From positions 248,001 through 312,000 of the forward strand of contig NW_026570331.1 of assembly GCF_019649055.1 (NCBI RefSeq): a DNA stretch of 64,000 nucleotides. The letters are read 5' to 3'. Position numbers and translations under genes: made by a program. The notes beneath the pieces are model-generated. The model did not search any database. It was not told the origin of the DNA and was given only the letters and a program-made list of their open reading frames with translations. Shown piece after piece: positions 20,267-30,458 of the stretch (position 1 is its first letter; every line of letters starts with the position of its first letter). This stretch comes from Paramacrobiotus metropolitanus. Taxonomy: Eukaryota > Tardigrada > Eutardigrada > Parachela > Macrobiotidae.

Positions 20267-21863
20267 ATGGCGAAGCAGCAAGCGACTATCGAAAAATTTC
20301 CCGATGAACTGCAGTTGTTTGACCCTCCGGTATCACAGTCAACCATTGAGGGCAGTCATACCATGGAAATTTTGCCGCTGAACCAGGTTGTCAATAATTC
20401 AGAAATAATTGAATTTCTGATACCATCTACGGAATATTATTTAGATTTAGCCGATACGATGTTGTACATGCGCTGCCAAATTCTTGGGCGTGACAGCACA
20501 AAACCATTAGGTAAAATTAAAGCAGCGACTACCAAAGTGGACGCTTCTGAATCAGCTCAGCCAAAAGCGCCCGTGGCTGGTCAGGGGCAGCCGCAGCAGC
20601 TGCAGCCGCTAAAGCAAACACACTACACGGAAAATCCACTGGATGATCCAGTAATTGCCAATATAGTGTCAGGGTTGGATGAAAGCCAGAGACAGCATTA
20701 CGCAAATAAATTAAGCGACATAGGAATCCGCGATGCCGCACCCGTTAATCTCCTTTTCTATCTCTGCTTTGAGCGTGTAGAAATTGAACTGAACGGTACA
20801 CCTTTCATTGTCAGTTACGCTAATTACGGGTATAAAGCATATTTTCATACTTTACTGAACTATTCCCGCGGCGTGAAAAAAAACCTCTTGCGAAATGTAA
20901 TGTGGTTTAAAGACCGCCTAAGTCGCGTACAACCCCAGAATAGTTTAGACAGTTTCGATGTATTGAATGCGGAAACCAACGAAGGTTTAACAGCGCGCTA
21001 CAACATAACAAAAGATGGCCGACCTTTCGAAATGTTAGGAAAAATTATGCATGAATTGTTTCACCTTGACAACTACCTGCTTCCTGAAATTTCTATCCGA
21101 ATCAGATTATTCAAACGAAACCCTGCATTCTATTTGATGTCGGGCGACATTGACCCTAATTATTTTCTAAACATACTGGATATGCGTTTACTCACCCGTT
21201 ACGTTAAACTGTCGGCTAAATTAAATGACCAAATTCAAAAAAGACTATCCACGGCCCCGGCCATCTACAAAATGTATGCTGCAACGGACGTACGAACTCG
21301 CGCTCTTACCCCAGGACAGCGACTGTATACAATCGATAACTTTTTTGGTACAGAGAAGGTGCCAAATCGTTTAATATTTGCTATGGTAACGCACGACGCC
21401 TATTTGGGCAACTACCAGAAAAACCCGTTAAATTTCCAACATTTTGATCTAGAAGAGATAAGCTTAGTTGTAGATAATCAAATTTACAGCTATAAGACGG
21501 ACTTTAAGAACGGATATTACGCTTTGCTGTACACTGCATTAGCTTGCCAACTAGGCAATCGTGACTATGCATGTTCTTCCGATACGTCTTATCTGGAGTT
21601 GCGATACGGAACGGTGAGTTCGAATTTCACATTGTAATAAGTAACTGTCGCCACGGTAAATTCTTTTTTTACAGAGCATTTTTCCGTTTGACCTCACACC
21701 CAATCATAATACAGATGATATACCTGTTGAGCGGAGACAAATGGCTAGACTGGAACTTAAATTTGCAACACCTCTAAAGGAGCCGATTGAGCTGCTGGTT
21801 TTCTATGAACAACCTCGTATTTTTCAAATAGATAAAAATAAACGTTTCATTAATGTGTTGTAA
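20267..21863 (+). CDS. Major capsid protein, F54H12.2-like double jelly-roll, spliced
   Basis: Exon 1 20,267-21,613, a 61-base intron (GTGAGT ... TTTACAG), exon 2 21,675-21,863; 511 residues. The start PDELQLFDPPVSQSTIEGSH and the EFLIPSTEYYLDLADTML strand are typical of the metazoan F54H12.2-like capsid family, and exon 2 restores the expected C-terminal jelly-roll strands, which stop short without splicing. Upstream in frame lies a strongly basic stretch (RRRRRAGRRRRR, ~20,050-20,266) lacking its own ATG; it may be an N-terminal extension or a core-protein remnant joined by splicing from ATG 19,938. The protein should form the capsid shell. It is apparently intact. Confidence 0.87.
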
Positions 21864-21979
21864 AAGACATAAATCAAGTGTTTTATGCTGCATGCGTGTT
21901 TTAGTTTGCTGTTGAAGGTACAATATCATCGCAAGAAAAATGCTCAGTTTTGCTTGCATGCGTTTATTCGTTTTTCTGA

Positions 21980-22720
21980 TTAAAGAATATTGGTTACATC
22001 AAGCGGTTTACTGTTCTCATTATACACTTCCCGAAAAATTTTCAGGATGTTGCGTGACAATAACTCACAGCACAATGTAGCAGGCACATAGAAACAACTG
22101 CATGAGTGATTATTTTGAGATAATAACAATTGATATGCTGAACAAACTTTACCATAGTCATCAACAACTGTACTAACACTCTGGTCAATAGAAGGGCAGC
22201 GTGAGCGAAGCATACGCCGTAGCGCTTCCATGGGCCGGAGGTCTAAATAAAAGGTGATGTTTGGTGTGATGTTGGATACACTTTTTTCAATGTTCTCCAT
22301 CCACTCTAAAGTGTGGCCACGTGCTAATCCATGGGCTAGGTCGTATAGCAGGTATTTTTCTACGAGCACAATTTTCCCGTCAGCAAGATCACTCTTGATT
22401 GCTTCATTAAGTAGTCCTCTATTGGCAGCTAATATAAGATAAGTGGATGCAGATCGAAAATGACCAATGGATGATAAGGCCGAATTCAAGGCAGGCGCCA
22501 AACACGGCTGTTTTGCGTCGGTAAAGAAGGGCTGCTTACAGGAGGAAGAGAAGTAGGGAAAACTGTAATGGGAAACTTGATATCCTTCTTGAATAAGGCT
22601 AGATGCTAGGAGAGAGCAGTGTGAAGATTTTCCCGACCCGGCGATCCCTTCAAACACCACGAGAAATGGAGTTTGGGTATTACTATTAGCAGCATCAACG
22701 ACAGACGTAGACGTTGACAT
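21980..22720 (-). CDS. Thymidylate kinase-like nucleotide kinase
   Basis: About 246 residues from ATG 22,720. The P-loop reads FEGIAGSGKSSHCSLLA, and NITFYLDLRPMEALRRM matches the dTMP kinase strand before the LID. The usual DRY motif is replaced by EKYLLYDLAHGLA, so catalytic details may differ. dTMP kinase makes dTDP for dTTP supply, which pairs well with the RNR subunit two genes away. It converges on the capsid gene with ~115 bases between stops. A deoxynucleoside kinase is the alternative. Such genes are usual in large DNA viruses but not in standard Polintons. Confidence 0.75.
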   Translation of the reverse strand: MSTSTSVVDAANSNTQTPFLVVFEGIAGSGKSSHCSLLASSLIQEGYQVSHYSFPYFSSSCKQPFFTDAKQPCLAPALNSALSSIGHFRSASTYLILAANRGLLNEAIKSDLADGKIVLVEKYLLYDLAHGLARGHTLEWMENIEKSVSNITPNITFYLDLRPMEALRRMLRSRCPSIDQSVSTVVDDYGKVCSAYQLLLSQNNHSCSCFYVPATLCCELLSRNILKIFREVYNENSKPLDVTNIL

Positions 22721-22855
22721 TATGATTACTTCCAACTGTTTGCGTGCGTAAATGAGCGGAACAGACGGTTTAAATTGGTGGTGGTGGTGGTGGTGTGGTT
22801 GTCACAAAGCACATATAAGCAGGTGCATCAAGGAGGCGGGCGTAGGCGGGCTATG

Positions 22856-23728
22856 TTAATAGTCGTCTCGTTTACGCTTCGCTGCTCGTACCGCCTCCAG
22901 ATTGAAAATCTCGTTATGATGGTTTTGCTCCTGCTGCTGCTGGTGTTGACGGATTTCTGATCGTATTCGCGAAGCTATTTCTGCAATGATTGCCGCAAAA
23001 TTATTCTTGTAAGTGGGATGCGAGTCAAGATATTCTTTTGCGGCGACTACGTAGAACGTCTTCATTGCTTCCATAATAACACTCCATTCAGCCTTGGTAG
23101 TAGTATTGGGATTAAGAACAGAGTGCTGCAGGTCATTAATTACGCGCCGCGCTTCGCGTACTCTACCCAGTTGGTTAAAATGGCCGACAGGATCCAAGTA
23201 TGGCTTAGCTGTAAGTGGAGTGTCTGGCACGTATTCGGACAGTCGCGAAGCGGTTTTATCGAAATTCAGCATAACATATGGGCACGGATGTTGCTGCTGC
23301 TGTCGCTGCTGCTGCTGTAGTTCCTCTTGTGGGACAGTCATGTCAACAGTGTAGACAGGCTGGTTGTTAAAATTCCCTCCCGTATGTAGTGGTGATTGCT
23401 GCTGCTGCTGCTGCTGCGATACTGAGTAATTATGGTAGTAATGTGGCTGTTGCTGACCTGGCAGAGATGTGGAATACCTGGCCAGCGGCGGTGGCTGCGG
23501 CAGTACATGTTCTGATAAAGCGAGCGGGGGAACCCAGACAGGAGCTTCGTGAAAACGTTGCGGGTGCTGGCAGTCGTTTTTTTGAGGATGATGATGGCTG
23601 ACAAACGGGTTGCTATTATTTGTTGGAATGCTTTGCTGCTGCTGGTGAGCATTAACGAGAAATTCGTTCAGAATCGATGCGTGGTGGAGATGACTGTTCA
23701 GCGGTGGAGATATGTCTAGGATAATCAT
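22856..23728 (-). CDS. Gln/His-rich protein of unknown function
   Basis: A 290-residue ORF with ATG at 23,728. The N-terminal two thirds is low complexity with several CAG/CAA-encoded glutamine runs plus Pro and His. The C-terminal ~110 residues look folded and helical (LGRVREARRVINDLQ ... EWSVIMEAMKTFYVVAAKEYLD) and end in a basic patch (AAKRKRDDY) that could be a nuclear signal. I recognise no family. A transcription or packaging role is possible but unsupported. Confidence 0.6.
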   Translation of the reverse strand: MIILDISPPLNSHLHHASILNEFLVNAHQQQQSIPTNNSNPFVSHHHPQKNDCQHPQRFHEAPVWVPPLALSEHVLPQPPPLARYSTSLPGQQQPHYYHNYSVSQQQQQQQSPLHTGGNFNNQPVYTVDMTVPQEELQQQQRQQQQHPCPYVMLNFDKTASRLSEYVPDTPLTAKPYLDPVGHFNQLGRVREARRVINDLQHSVLNPNTTTKAEWSVIMEAMKTFYVVAAKEYLDSHPTYKNNFAAIIAEIASRIRSEIRQHQQQQEQNHHNEIFNLEAVRAAKRKRDDY

Positions 23729-23803
23729 ACACCGACATAAGTACTTGTTTTTGTTATCACAGATTTTAAGAAATGGTGCAATCTGCCCAACTTAGAAGAA
23801 AAA

Positions 23804-24325
23804 TCAGTTAAACGTAACCGAAAATGTCGAATCATTACTCTTACCGTTCGTTTCAAAGGTCACATTGTCAGCAGCCGTAGTAGAGTTATTGGATGCAATA
23901 GAATAGCTGCCGGTGGCCTGAGGATACGGCCCAAAATGCTGCTGCTGCCGTAGTTGATTCTGCTGACGCTGTTGGTGAAGGAAACTTAGCGGAGATGTGG
24001 TGGTCATGGTGTTAGTCATCGTTGGTGTAATCCTTGTCGTAGTCACCGTCATCGTCTGGGAATCCGCTGCTGCGGCTGTTGGTGGTGCTGCTTGGAACGG
24101 TAGCAAGGCAAGATAGGTTGTTGTTGTTGTATTAGCTCCTGATGATGTCGGCTGTTGTTCCTGATAAAGGTGTGATTGTTGCGTCATAATGCGGCCCATC
24201 ACTTGACGATCGTGTGCTGCTGGTGGTGGTGGTGGCTGTTGAGACACTTGGCTGGTAAGAACGGCTGCGGCGGGGGCGGCGGCTGCTGCGATAGAAAATG
24301 CATTCAGACACTGTGACGAAGCCAT
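23804..24325 (-). CDS. Ala/Pro/Gln/Thr-rich low-complexity protein
   Basis: A 173-residue ORF, ATG 24,325, with runs of Ala, Pro, Gln and Thr and no recognisable fold. It is upstream of, and possibly co-transcribed with, the Gln-rich ORF (75-base gap). Its start faces the RNR gene across a 360-base divergent promoter region. It may be a disordered regulator. Coding status rests on its open length in CAG-rich DNA, so confidence is moderate. Confidence 0.45.
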   Translation of the reverse strand: MASSQCLNAFSIAAAAAPAAAVLTSQVSQQPPPPPAAHDRQVMGRIMTQQSHLYQEQQPTSSGANTTTTTYLALLPFQAAPPTAAAADSQTMTVTTTRITPTMTNTMTTTSPLSFLHQQRQQNQLRQQQHFGPYPQATGSYSIASNNSTTAADNVTFETNGKSNDSTFSVTFN

Positions 24326-24686
24326 TCCACAACAAATCTAATAAAGGCTGAAGATCACACTTGAAAAAGGTGATTAAAATTTCCAACTACGCGTTATGAG
24401 AAGATTCGAAAAAGAATAACTCACTGACTGACTGACTGACTGACTGACTGACTAACTAACTTTAGAATCGTCAGCGTGCAGGGCTTTTTAAACCTTAAAA
24501 TATTACGAAAAATCTGCATCTGCTTGATACTAAGGGCGGACATATACAGGCAGGCAGGCAGACAGACAGATCTTTATCAAGTAATGGTTGCGTGATAATG
24601 TTGTTCCACTGTAATTACCGCAGATTGCTATATAATACACTGTACATCTGCTTTTATTTCAAGGCATCAAATTTAGTCTGTTAGCA
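24326..24686. promoter_or_regulatory. Divergent promoter region with ACTG and CAGG microsatellites
   Basis: It holds an (ACTG)n run at 24,422-24,460 and CAGG/CAGA repeats at ~24,548-24,570. A TATA box (TATATAAT, 24,629-24,636) lies 51 bases before the RNR ATG. Confidence 0.55.
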
Positions 24687-25775
24687 ATGCATGCTGCTAC
24701 CGCTGATCTAAGTGACAACAGGTGTCCTCCTAATGGCCGCACTCTCGGTGACGATGAGGATGAAACAAGCAGCAATATAGTAACTGCTGCAGGAGCAGCA
24801 GGTGAGCCCATTCTTCAGTCATCATGGAAAAGATATGTGTTATTTCCAATAGAACTGGATGAAGCCTGGGAGCTCTATAAAAAGGCCGTGGCCTGTTTTT
24901 GGACGCCTGAAGAGATCAACTTCGCGCATGACGTTCGACAGTGGCCATCCCTTCTAGACCACGAAAAAACTCTAATCTGTAATGTGCTAGCATTTTTTGC
25001 TGCTTCGGACGGATTAGTGATGGAAAATCTAGCGGAGAATTTTCTAACAGAAATACAAAGTCCAGAGATAAGGGCATTTTATGCGTATCAAATCTTCATG
25101 GAAAACATACACAGCGAAACCTATTCGCTACTTATTATAACCTACGTCCAAGACAGTAGTCAACGGTTACAGCTGCTGCAAGCAATTATCAACAATAAAA
25201 ATGTGGCTGAAAAAGCGCAATGGGCAACTCGGTACATCAGAGACCGTCGAGAACGTTCATTCAGCGAACGTTTAGTTGCATTTGCCTGCGTAGAAATGCT
25301 GTTTTTTTGCGGAGCGTTTGCGGTTATTTACTGGTTTAAGAACCGCGGTCTCCTGCCAGGGTTGACCTTTAGTAATGAACTTATTGCGCGCGACGAGTCG
25401 CAGCACGTGGAATTCGCTTGTTGGCTCTACCGTCATTTGCAATACAAAGTGCCAACGGAAAAAATCATTGAGATGGTACAGGAGGCGGTAGAAATCGAAT
25501 CGAGATTTTGGGAAAATGCATTTTCTCATCCCCTTTGCGGCCTCAACTCGACCATTATGAAACGCTACGTGCAGTTTGTAGCTGATGTACTTTTAAGAAT
25601 GCTAGAAGTGGATGCTATATTTAACACACCTAACCCTTTACCATTTATGGAAAACATCTCGCTTGAAGGCAAAAGCAACTTTTTTGAGCGTCGTGTCTCG
25701 GAATACCGCAGAGCGCATGTAGGAAGCAAGATGCAAGAATTAAACCATACATTTACGTCAGATGCTGAATTTTAA
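24687..25775 (+). CDS. Ribonucleotide reductase small subunit (R2, class Ia)
   Basis: A 362-residue ORF, full length for a eukaryotic-type R2 core. Iron ligands are in place: Asp in AHDVRQW, Glu in MENLAENF, ExxH in MENIHSE, Glu in CVEMLFF and ExxH in DESQHVEF. The radical tyrosine sits in HSETYSLL. The C-terminus FTSDAEF resembles the eukaryotic R2 tail that docks on R1, so it could work with host R1; no large subunit is present in the window. It supplies dNTPs together with the TMK-like kinase. It is flanked by Polinton genes and has no intron. It appears intact. Confidence 0.93.
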   Translation: MHAATADLSDNRCPPNGRTLGDDEDETSSNIVTAAGAAGEPILQSSWKRYVLFPIELDEAWELYKKAVACFWTPEEINFAHDVRQWPSLLDHEKTLICNVLAFFAASDGLVMENLAENFLTEIQSPEIRAFYAYQIFMENIHSETYSLLIITYVQDSSQRLQLLQAIINNKNVAEKAQWATRYIRDRRERSFSERLVAFACVEMLFFCGAFAVIYWFKNRGLLPGLTFSNELIARDESQHVEFACWLYRHLQYKVPTEKIIEMVQEAVEIESRFWENAFSHPLCGLNSTIMKRYVQFVADVLLRMLEVDAIFNTPNPLPFMENISLEGKSNFFERRVSEYRRAHVGSKMQELNHTFTSDAEF

Positions 25776-25783
25776 ATTAGTTT

Positions 25784-26587
25784 TTATTCATTCATTTTTT
25801 GCACACTGTCTTTTTGCGATTTCATTAAAGATTTCACAACTGAAAATTTTGGGCTTTTACTATCGTAAGGAAAAACCTTGTACCGATGCACTCGGCCATG
25901 GCTGTAATTTTTAAGGTAATCAACAGATCTAATATCTTCCCATTTTCTTGTCCATGTGCAGCCAGGATGTGCACATTGGATTTCGTTAGTTGGGTAAAAA
26001 TCGTGCTGTACCAAAAATTCAATATCCTGGAAATTCGGCAGGTCGTAAAAGGTACGTAAACGGTTGGGGTGAGTGCGGCGGCGAGATGCGTGCCATTCAT
26101 GGGGATCGGTGTTTAGGAGTGAGTAAGCTTTCATATCTTGACATTCTCGTTCAGCGTGATGTATAATGGCATCTGTCTGACGCCAGTATAGTTCTTTCTC
26201 ACAGTGCAAACAGCGTACAGTGCTTCTAAAGTTGTACCCCATGCCCGATAAATAATAGCGTTTCCAGTGTGGCAGATGGAACATGACGGTATACATGTGT
26301 CGCAGGCGGTCTTTCTCGGGATTACTGTAAAGCAGCGTTGTGCACTCGTAGTCGTCATGATCATAAACGGCTTGGTCGTCGTCGCTGTCGGCTCTTCCGT
26401 GGCCGTTACGACGATTATCCTCCTTGTTATTGTCGCCGTCGTCGGCGTCGTCGTTGTTATTGTCACGGACATATGCGCGATTATACGAAGGTAATGATGA
26501 TGATGATGCGGCACCGCCGCCGCCTCCTTTGCAACCGCTAGCTAGAAGTGAACCGAAATTAAACTGAATGGTAGTGGAGGGATCCAT
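25784..26587 (-). CDS. Protein with two divergent BIR-like zinc modules
   Basis: 267 residues, ATG 26,587; convergent with RNR (8 bases between stops). An acidic, Gly/Asn-rich N-terminus is followed by two modules. Module 1 (~95-150): VRCLHCEKELYW, then HHAEREC. Module 2 (~170-235): RLRTFYDLPNFQDIEFLVQH, DFYPTNEIQCAHPGC, then a His pair. The lead-in RLxTF ... L.xxxFY, with C/C/H/C spacing, is that of BIR domains of IAP proteins, although the second has lost canonical positions. It may block apoptosis or serve as a zinc scaffold. A TATA-like box lies at 26,639-26,646. No RING is present. Confidence 0.55.
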   Translation of the reverse strand: MDPSTTIQFNFGSLLASGCKGGGGGAASSSSLPSYNRAYVRDNNNDDADDGDNNKEDNRRNGHGRADSDDDQAVYDHDDYECTTLLYSNPEKDRLRHMYTVMFHLPHWKRYYLSGMGYNFRSTVRCLHCEKELYWRQTDAIIHHAERECQDMKAYSLLNTDPHEWHASRRRTHPNRLRTFYDLPNFQDIEFLVQHDFYPTNEIQCAHPGCTWTRKWEDIRSVDYLKNYSHGRVHRYKVFPYDSKSPKFSVVKSLMKSQKDSVQKMNE

Positions 26588-26638
26588 TATTAGTCACGTC
26601 AGCGCTTACCAAATGCTGTGGTTAACTCACCTCTTGCA

Positions 26639-26646
26639 TTTATATG
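26639..26646 (-). promoter_or_regulatory. TATA-like box for the BIR-like gene
   Basis: Minus strand CATATAAA about 50 bases upstream of the ATG at 26,587. Confidence 0.45.
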
Positions 26647-27144
26647 TAGTCACACGAGTAAACAACAATGACACTTACCACACGCAAATGGGAGGGCTAC
26701 AGATACGCACACATGATTGATTTCCAGGAGGCGTTAAAGGAGGCGGGGAAGTTAAGTGAAACGTCCGCCCGCCTACTAACCGCCTACCGCCCACACAACT
26801 TATACCACGCAGTTAAACAATAATTGTTCCGCATTCTGCTGTAAATAAGTCGCTGCATGTCACGCACAGATTTGTTTAAAAGGTTGAATGCTGGCCGCCA
26901 CAGGCATAAAACCCGCTAGCAGCTGGCAGAGTTTATTTAGTGCAGGCAGTTGTACATTTTCCTGTGCTGCGTACACCTGTCTATGTTTACCATATTTTCG
27001 AAAGTTGCCTGTGCTGTATTGGTAGGATTACATCAACGGTAATTAACGGGTGCGCTTCTGAAAGGTTTCATCGCAGTTGTGCTATTTTGCGTAGTTGTTG
27101 TAACAGAGGATATTGTCATCCCCGATATTTCAAAACAAGGAAAC
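26647..27144. other. Promoter region of the DNA polymerase gene
   Basis: It contains GGAGGCGGGG and several CCGCC blocks (~26,728-26,800), an AATAATTGTTCCGC segment and a CATAAAAC element near 26,903. The coding frame runs upstream of ATG 27,145 without an earlier ATG, so the leader may extend through here. Confidence 0.4.
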
Positions 27145-28429
27145 ATGGTCCGCGTGAGCAGCAGCAACACAACCACCACTCAGAACAATCCGACCGAACA
27201 GAAAGTATTTGTCAAAAAGGCGGTAGTACGGCAACAAAAGAGGAAGCCAGCGGCAGCAGCGTCCTTGAAAATAAAGGAACAAAAGAAAAATTCCAAGACC
27301 AAACGCAAACCACCAGAGATTGGCAAGGAGAAATTAGCCAGACTCTACGCAAAATGCAAAAGTGTTCAAGATGTTTCATTCTTGTATCGTCAGACCCGAC
27401 ATATTTCTTTTTCGTACAAGCTGTTTTCGAGTCGCGTAAACAAGATGGTTAACAACAGTCCAAGTACTAGCAACAATAACAACACCACCACCACAAGCGA
27501 CATCCAAAGCGAGCTAGCCAAAGGTGCAGAAATTGACAAGGTCATCACTCAGCCTGCGCGTTATTACCAGCTTCATTCAATCACATCGCGCCACAGCAAG
27601 AAATTTAATGTTTGGGCGGGAAATTTTCAGATTCAACTTGCAAAACTGCCAGTTCATGGCGTAGATTCTGTACTGCCGGTTTTACTTGCCGTGCTAGAAG
27701 ATATATTCAAAAAGCTTCGAGATTTCGTTCCAAATAAAGACGATCTTATCAGCGTCTCATTGGAATCGTCACAGCTTTCTCATCCTATACAAATTAAGCT
27801 TTCGACGCAAGACCAGGTGAACGTTGAAATGTTTCTGTATCTTATTGCCAATACGTTGTCGTCGAAAACAGAATTTTCACTTGATGCACCTATTTTTATA
27901 AATCTGTTGCGCGTACCCCGACCACCTTCGGGTAAAGGATTGACCATCGACAACAATAGCAACCTAGTACACCCATCTAGCGGACAGGGTCGCAGCGGTT
28001 GCGGCCGTTACCAACGTCAGCGACACTTTCGAAATCTTACCAGAACCCGGTACGGTGGCGGTATTATTAATGTAAAGAATAATGATAGTCTCTGTTTTGC
28101 ACGATCGCTAGCAATAGCAATTGCTCATGCTAGAAAGCTGCACTTAACAGATAAACGGAAATGGCAGGACCTATGTGATAGTCGAAAACAGGTGCAGAAG
28201 GTGGAAGCTGTTAAACTGCACTTGCTGGCGAAAATTTCTCTAGGCGCGGTTTCGTATGAACATTTTGCGGCATTTCAGCAAGTTTTATCGCCGGAATTTT
28301 GTCTCCTTGTGTACAGATCTCCTGATCCAGAAACAGGTCTGGTTTTCTCGGGTGAGAATGCGAGTTTCAGACAGCCTTTGAAACTGCACATTCTGTTATC
28401 CGGGAGTCATTATGCCGCTATTACCAAAC

Positions 28430-28636
28430 TGTAGTGTATGACTGTACGTATTGGTACAGCGACGTACGAGTGCAAAGTATCTCGTGAATTGTTGTCCTGT
28501 GGCTATGGCTAATGTGCCGTAGCAACGGCGTACCTATTGTCCATTGTTGTCGCCTTGTTTAGCGATCAGTTGGCTGGTTGGCTCGGTAGCGAGCAGTTGT
28601 ATTAATAAAGTATACACTGCCGCTACATACATCACA
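28430..28636 (+). repeat. 5' LTR of the TRIM
   Basis: 207 bp, TG...CA ends, almost identical to 29,237-29,443. Confidence 0.92.
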
Positions 28637-29236
28637 ATGGCGTGACTAGGATGTTGTCTATTAACGTACTCAAAGCGCATGTGGGGAGTGTATTGGTCCT
28701 AAGACCACAAGCGAGAGGGAGACGGAAAGAGAGCCCACGAAGACCACAACTCCATCCAGCCAGTGGATGTAAAAGAAGGGAGGGAGCGAGAAAGAAGCTC
28801 ACCGGAGAGAAGAATGAAGGTCACCGGATATGGAGCGCGAAGGCATTGGCCGAAGGGCGTAGTCCATACGGTATGGAATGAAAGTGAAGGTGAAGTTCTG
28901 ACAGGTAGCCTGAGGAGGACGGCAGGCCTGCGAACGTGAAATCCTCCAGAAGTGAAAGGAAAGAGTGCTTGGACATGAAGCCAGAAGAAGGGCGTAGTCC
29001 ATTGAATGGTTCGATGACCTTGGCGTACCTACAGTGAAGGAGGACCCAGGAAAATGACGAACCGAATGTGAAAGTTCCTGTTGGTTGCTAGGACGTAAGA
29101 CAGTGTATTGACAATGTATAAGAGTTGCATAATGTTGCTGTACATTGAATGAAGCATTGTTGGTAACCACTGTGTAATGTGTACTGCATGAGTGCATGAT
29201 TGTATGTACTTCTGATTTTCAGAAGTAAGGGGCGAG

Positions 29237-29443
29237 TGTAGTGTATGACTGTACGTATTGTTACAGCGACGTACGAGTGCAAAGTATCTCGTGAATTGTT
29301 GTCCTGTGGCTATGGCTAATGTGCCGTAGCAACGGCGTACCTATTGTCCATTGTTGTCGCCTTGTTTAGCGATCAGTTGGCTGGTTGGCTCGGTAGCGAG
29401 CAGTTGTATTAATAAAGTATACACTGCCGCTACATACATCACA
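29237..29443 (+). repeat. 3' LTR of the TRIM
   Basis: 207 bp; differs from the 5' LTR by a G to T change in the GTATTGGTACAG segment. Confidence 0.92.
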
Positions 29444-30451
29444 CAAACCAGCCAGATTCTTTGGTAAAAGAAAACGCTGTAACGCTTGCAAAAAGTTTCT
29501 TAACCAACTTGACCACTTGCACCATCGTTGCCGCAAAAAATGTTTCAATTGTCAGCGCGCCGATTGCCCTCATGAACAGGAGATTCCATGCGAGAAATGC
29601 CACCGAATATTTAGAAACGCGGATTGTTTCGCTATTCACAAGAAAACTATTGAATCACCATCAAGCAACCGCAATAATTATCTGACGACTGACTGTCAGA
29701 AAAGACAAAAATGTAATGACTGTGATAGTATTATTTGCATGGAGCGCCCCCGACATCCGGAGCTTCCACTGCATCAATGTGGGGAATATTTCTGTAGAAG
29801 CTGCAAATTGGTAGTGAGTGCGCAGCACCGGTGTTTTGTCCAATTGCACGAGAAGCCGCCAAAACCTGACCAACCTTTTCTGTACTGCGATTTTGAAACT
29901 GATATTAGTAACGCTTGCCATGTTCCCATTGCAGGAGTAGCGGTCAATGATGAAGGAAAAGCGAAAACATTTTTTGGGCATAATGCAGGCACAAGGTTTT
30001 GCCAGTGGCTATTTCATAAGCGCCACAAAAATTTTATAGTTATTTTTCATAACCTTATGGGATATGATGGAAATTTCATAATGCAATACCTACAATCCAA
30101 TGAACTCTGGCCGGATGTGATCATGAGGGGACTTAAATTTTTGCAAATTAAGGTAGACAGACGCAATATCTTGCAATGTTTCAAATCGGCAGTAACAGTT
30201 AATTTTTCTTTTCAGGTTGCAAAGTATAACATCCTTCTTAGAGATTCTTTGGCATTTCTGCCAATGGCGCTAGCGGAAATGCCGAAAGCCTTCGGATTTG
30301 AAGCCGCGAAAGGTCGCTTTCCTTTCCTCTTCGCCCGTGCAGAAAATTTTAATTACGCTGGCTGCATACCGGATGAGCAATACTTTTTGACGTCACAAAT
30401 GAAAATCGACGACTACAAAGCGTTCCGAGACTGGTATGATGCAGAAAAAGC

Positions 30452-30458
30452 AAAAAAA
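30452..30458 (+). promoter_or_regulatory. A7 run: PolB frameshift lesion or -1 slippery site
   Basis: In the upstream frame the run reads GCA AAA AAA G, which is an A AAA AAA heptamer. A -1 slip here enters exactly the frame that carries Exo III and the polymerase domain. Without a slip translation ends at 30,488. Either one A was lost from an original A8 or this is programmed frameshifting. Confidence 0.6.

Larger units (their letters stand above)
28430..29443. mobile_element. TRIM: LTR-flanked miniature retrotransposon inside PolB
   Basis: Two 207-bp direct repeats (28,430-28,636 and 29,237-29,443) begin TGTAGTG and end ATCACA. They differ at one base I can see. The 5-bp target duplication CAAAC lies at 28,425-28,429 and 29,444-29,448. 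A likely primer-binding start (ATGGCGTGAC) follows the first LTR and a purine run (AAGTAAGGGGCGAG) precedes the second. The ~600-bp internal part has no gag or pol. The LTR holds AATAAAG. This is a terminal-repeat retrotransposon in miniature, mobilised in trans, and young by LTR identity. Confidence 0.92.

Noticed and set aside
28642-28881. 79-codon ORF within the TRIM
   Set aside because: No similarity to gag or pol, atypical composition, and TRIM interiors are normally non-coding.
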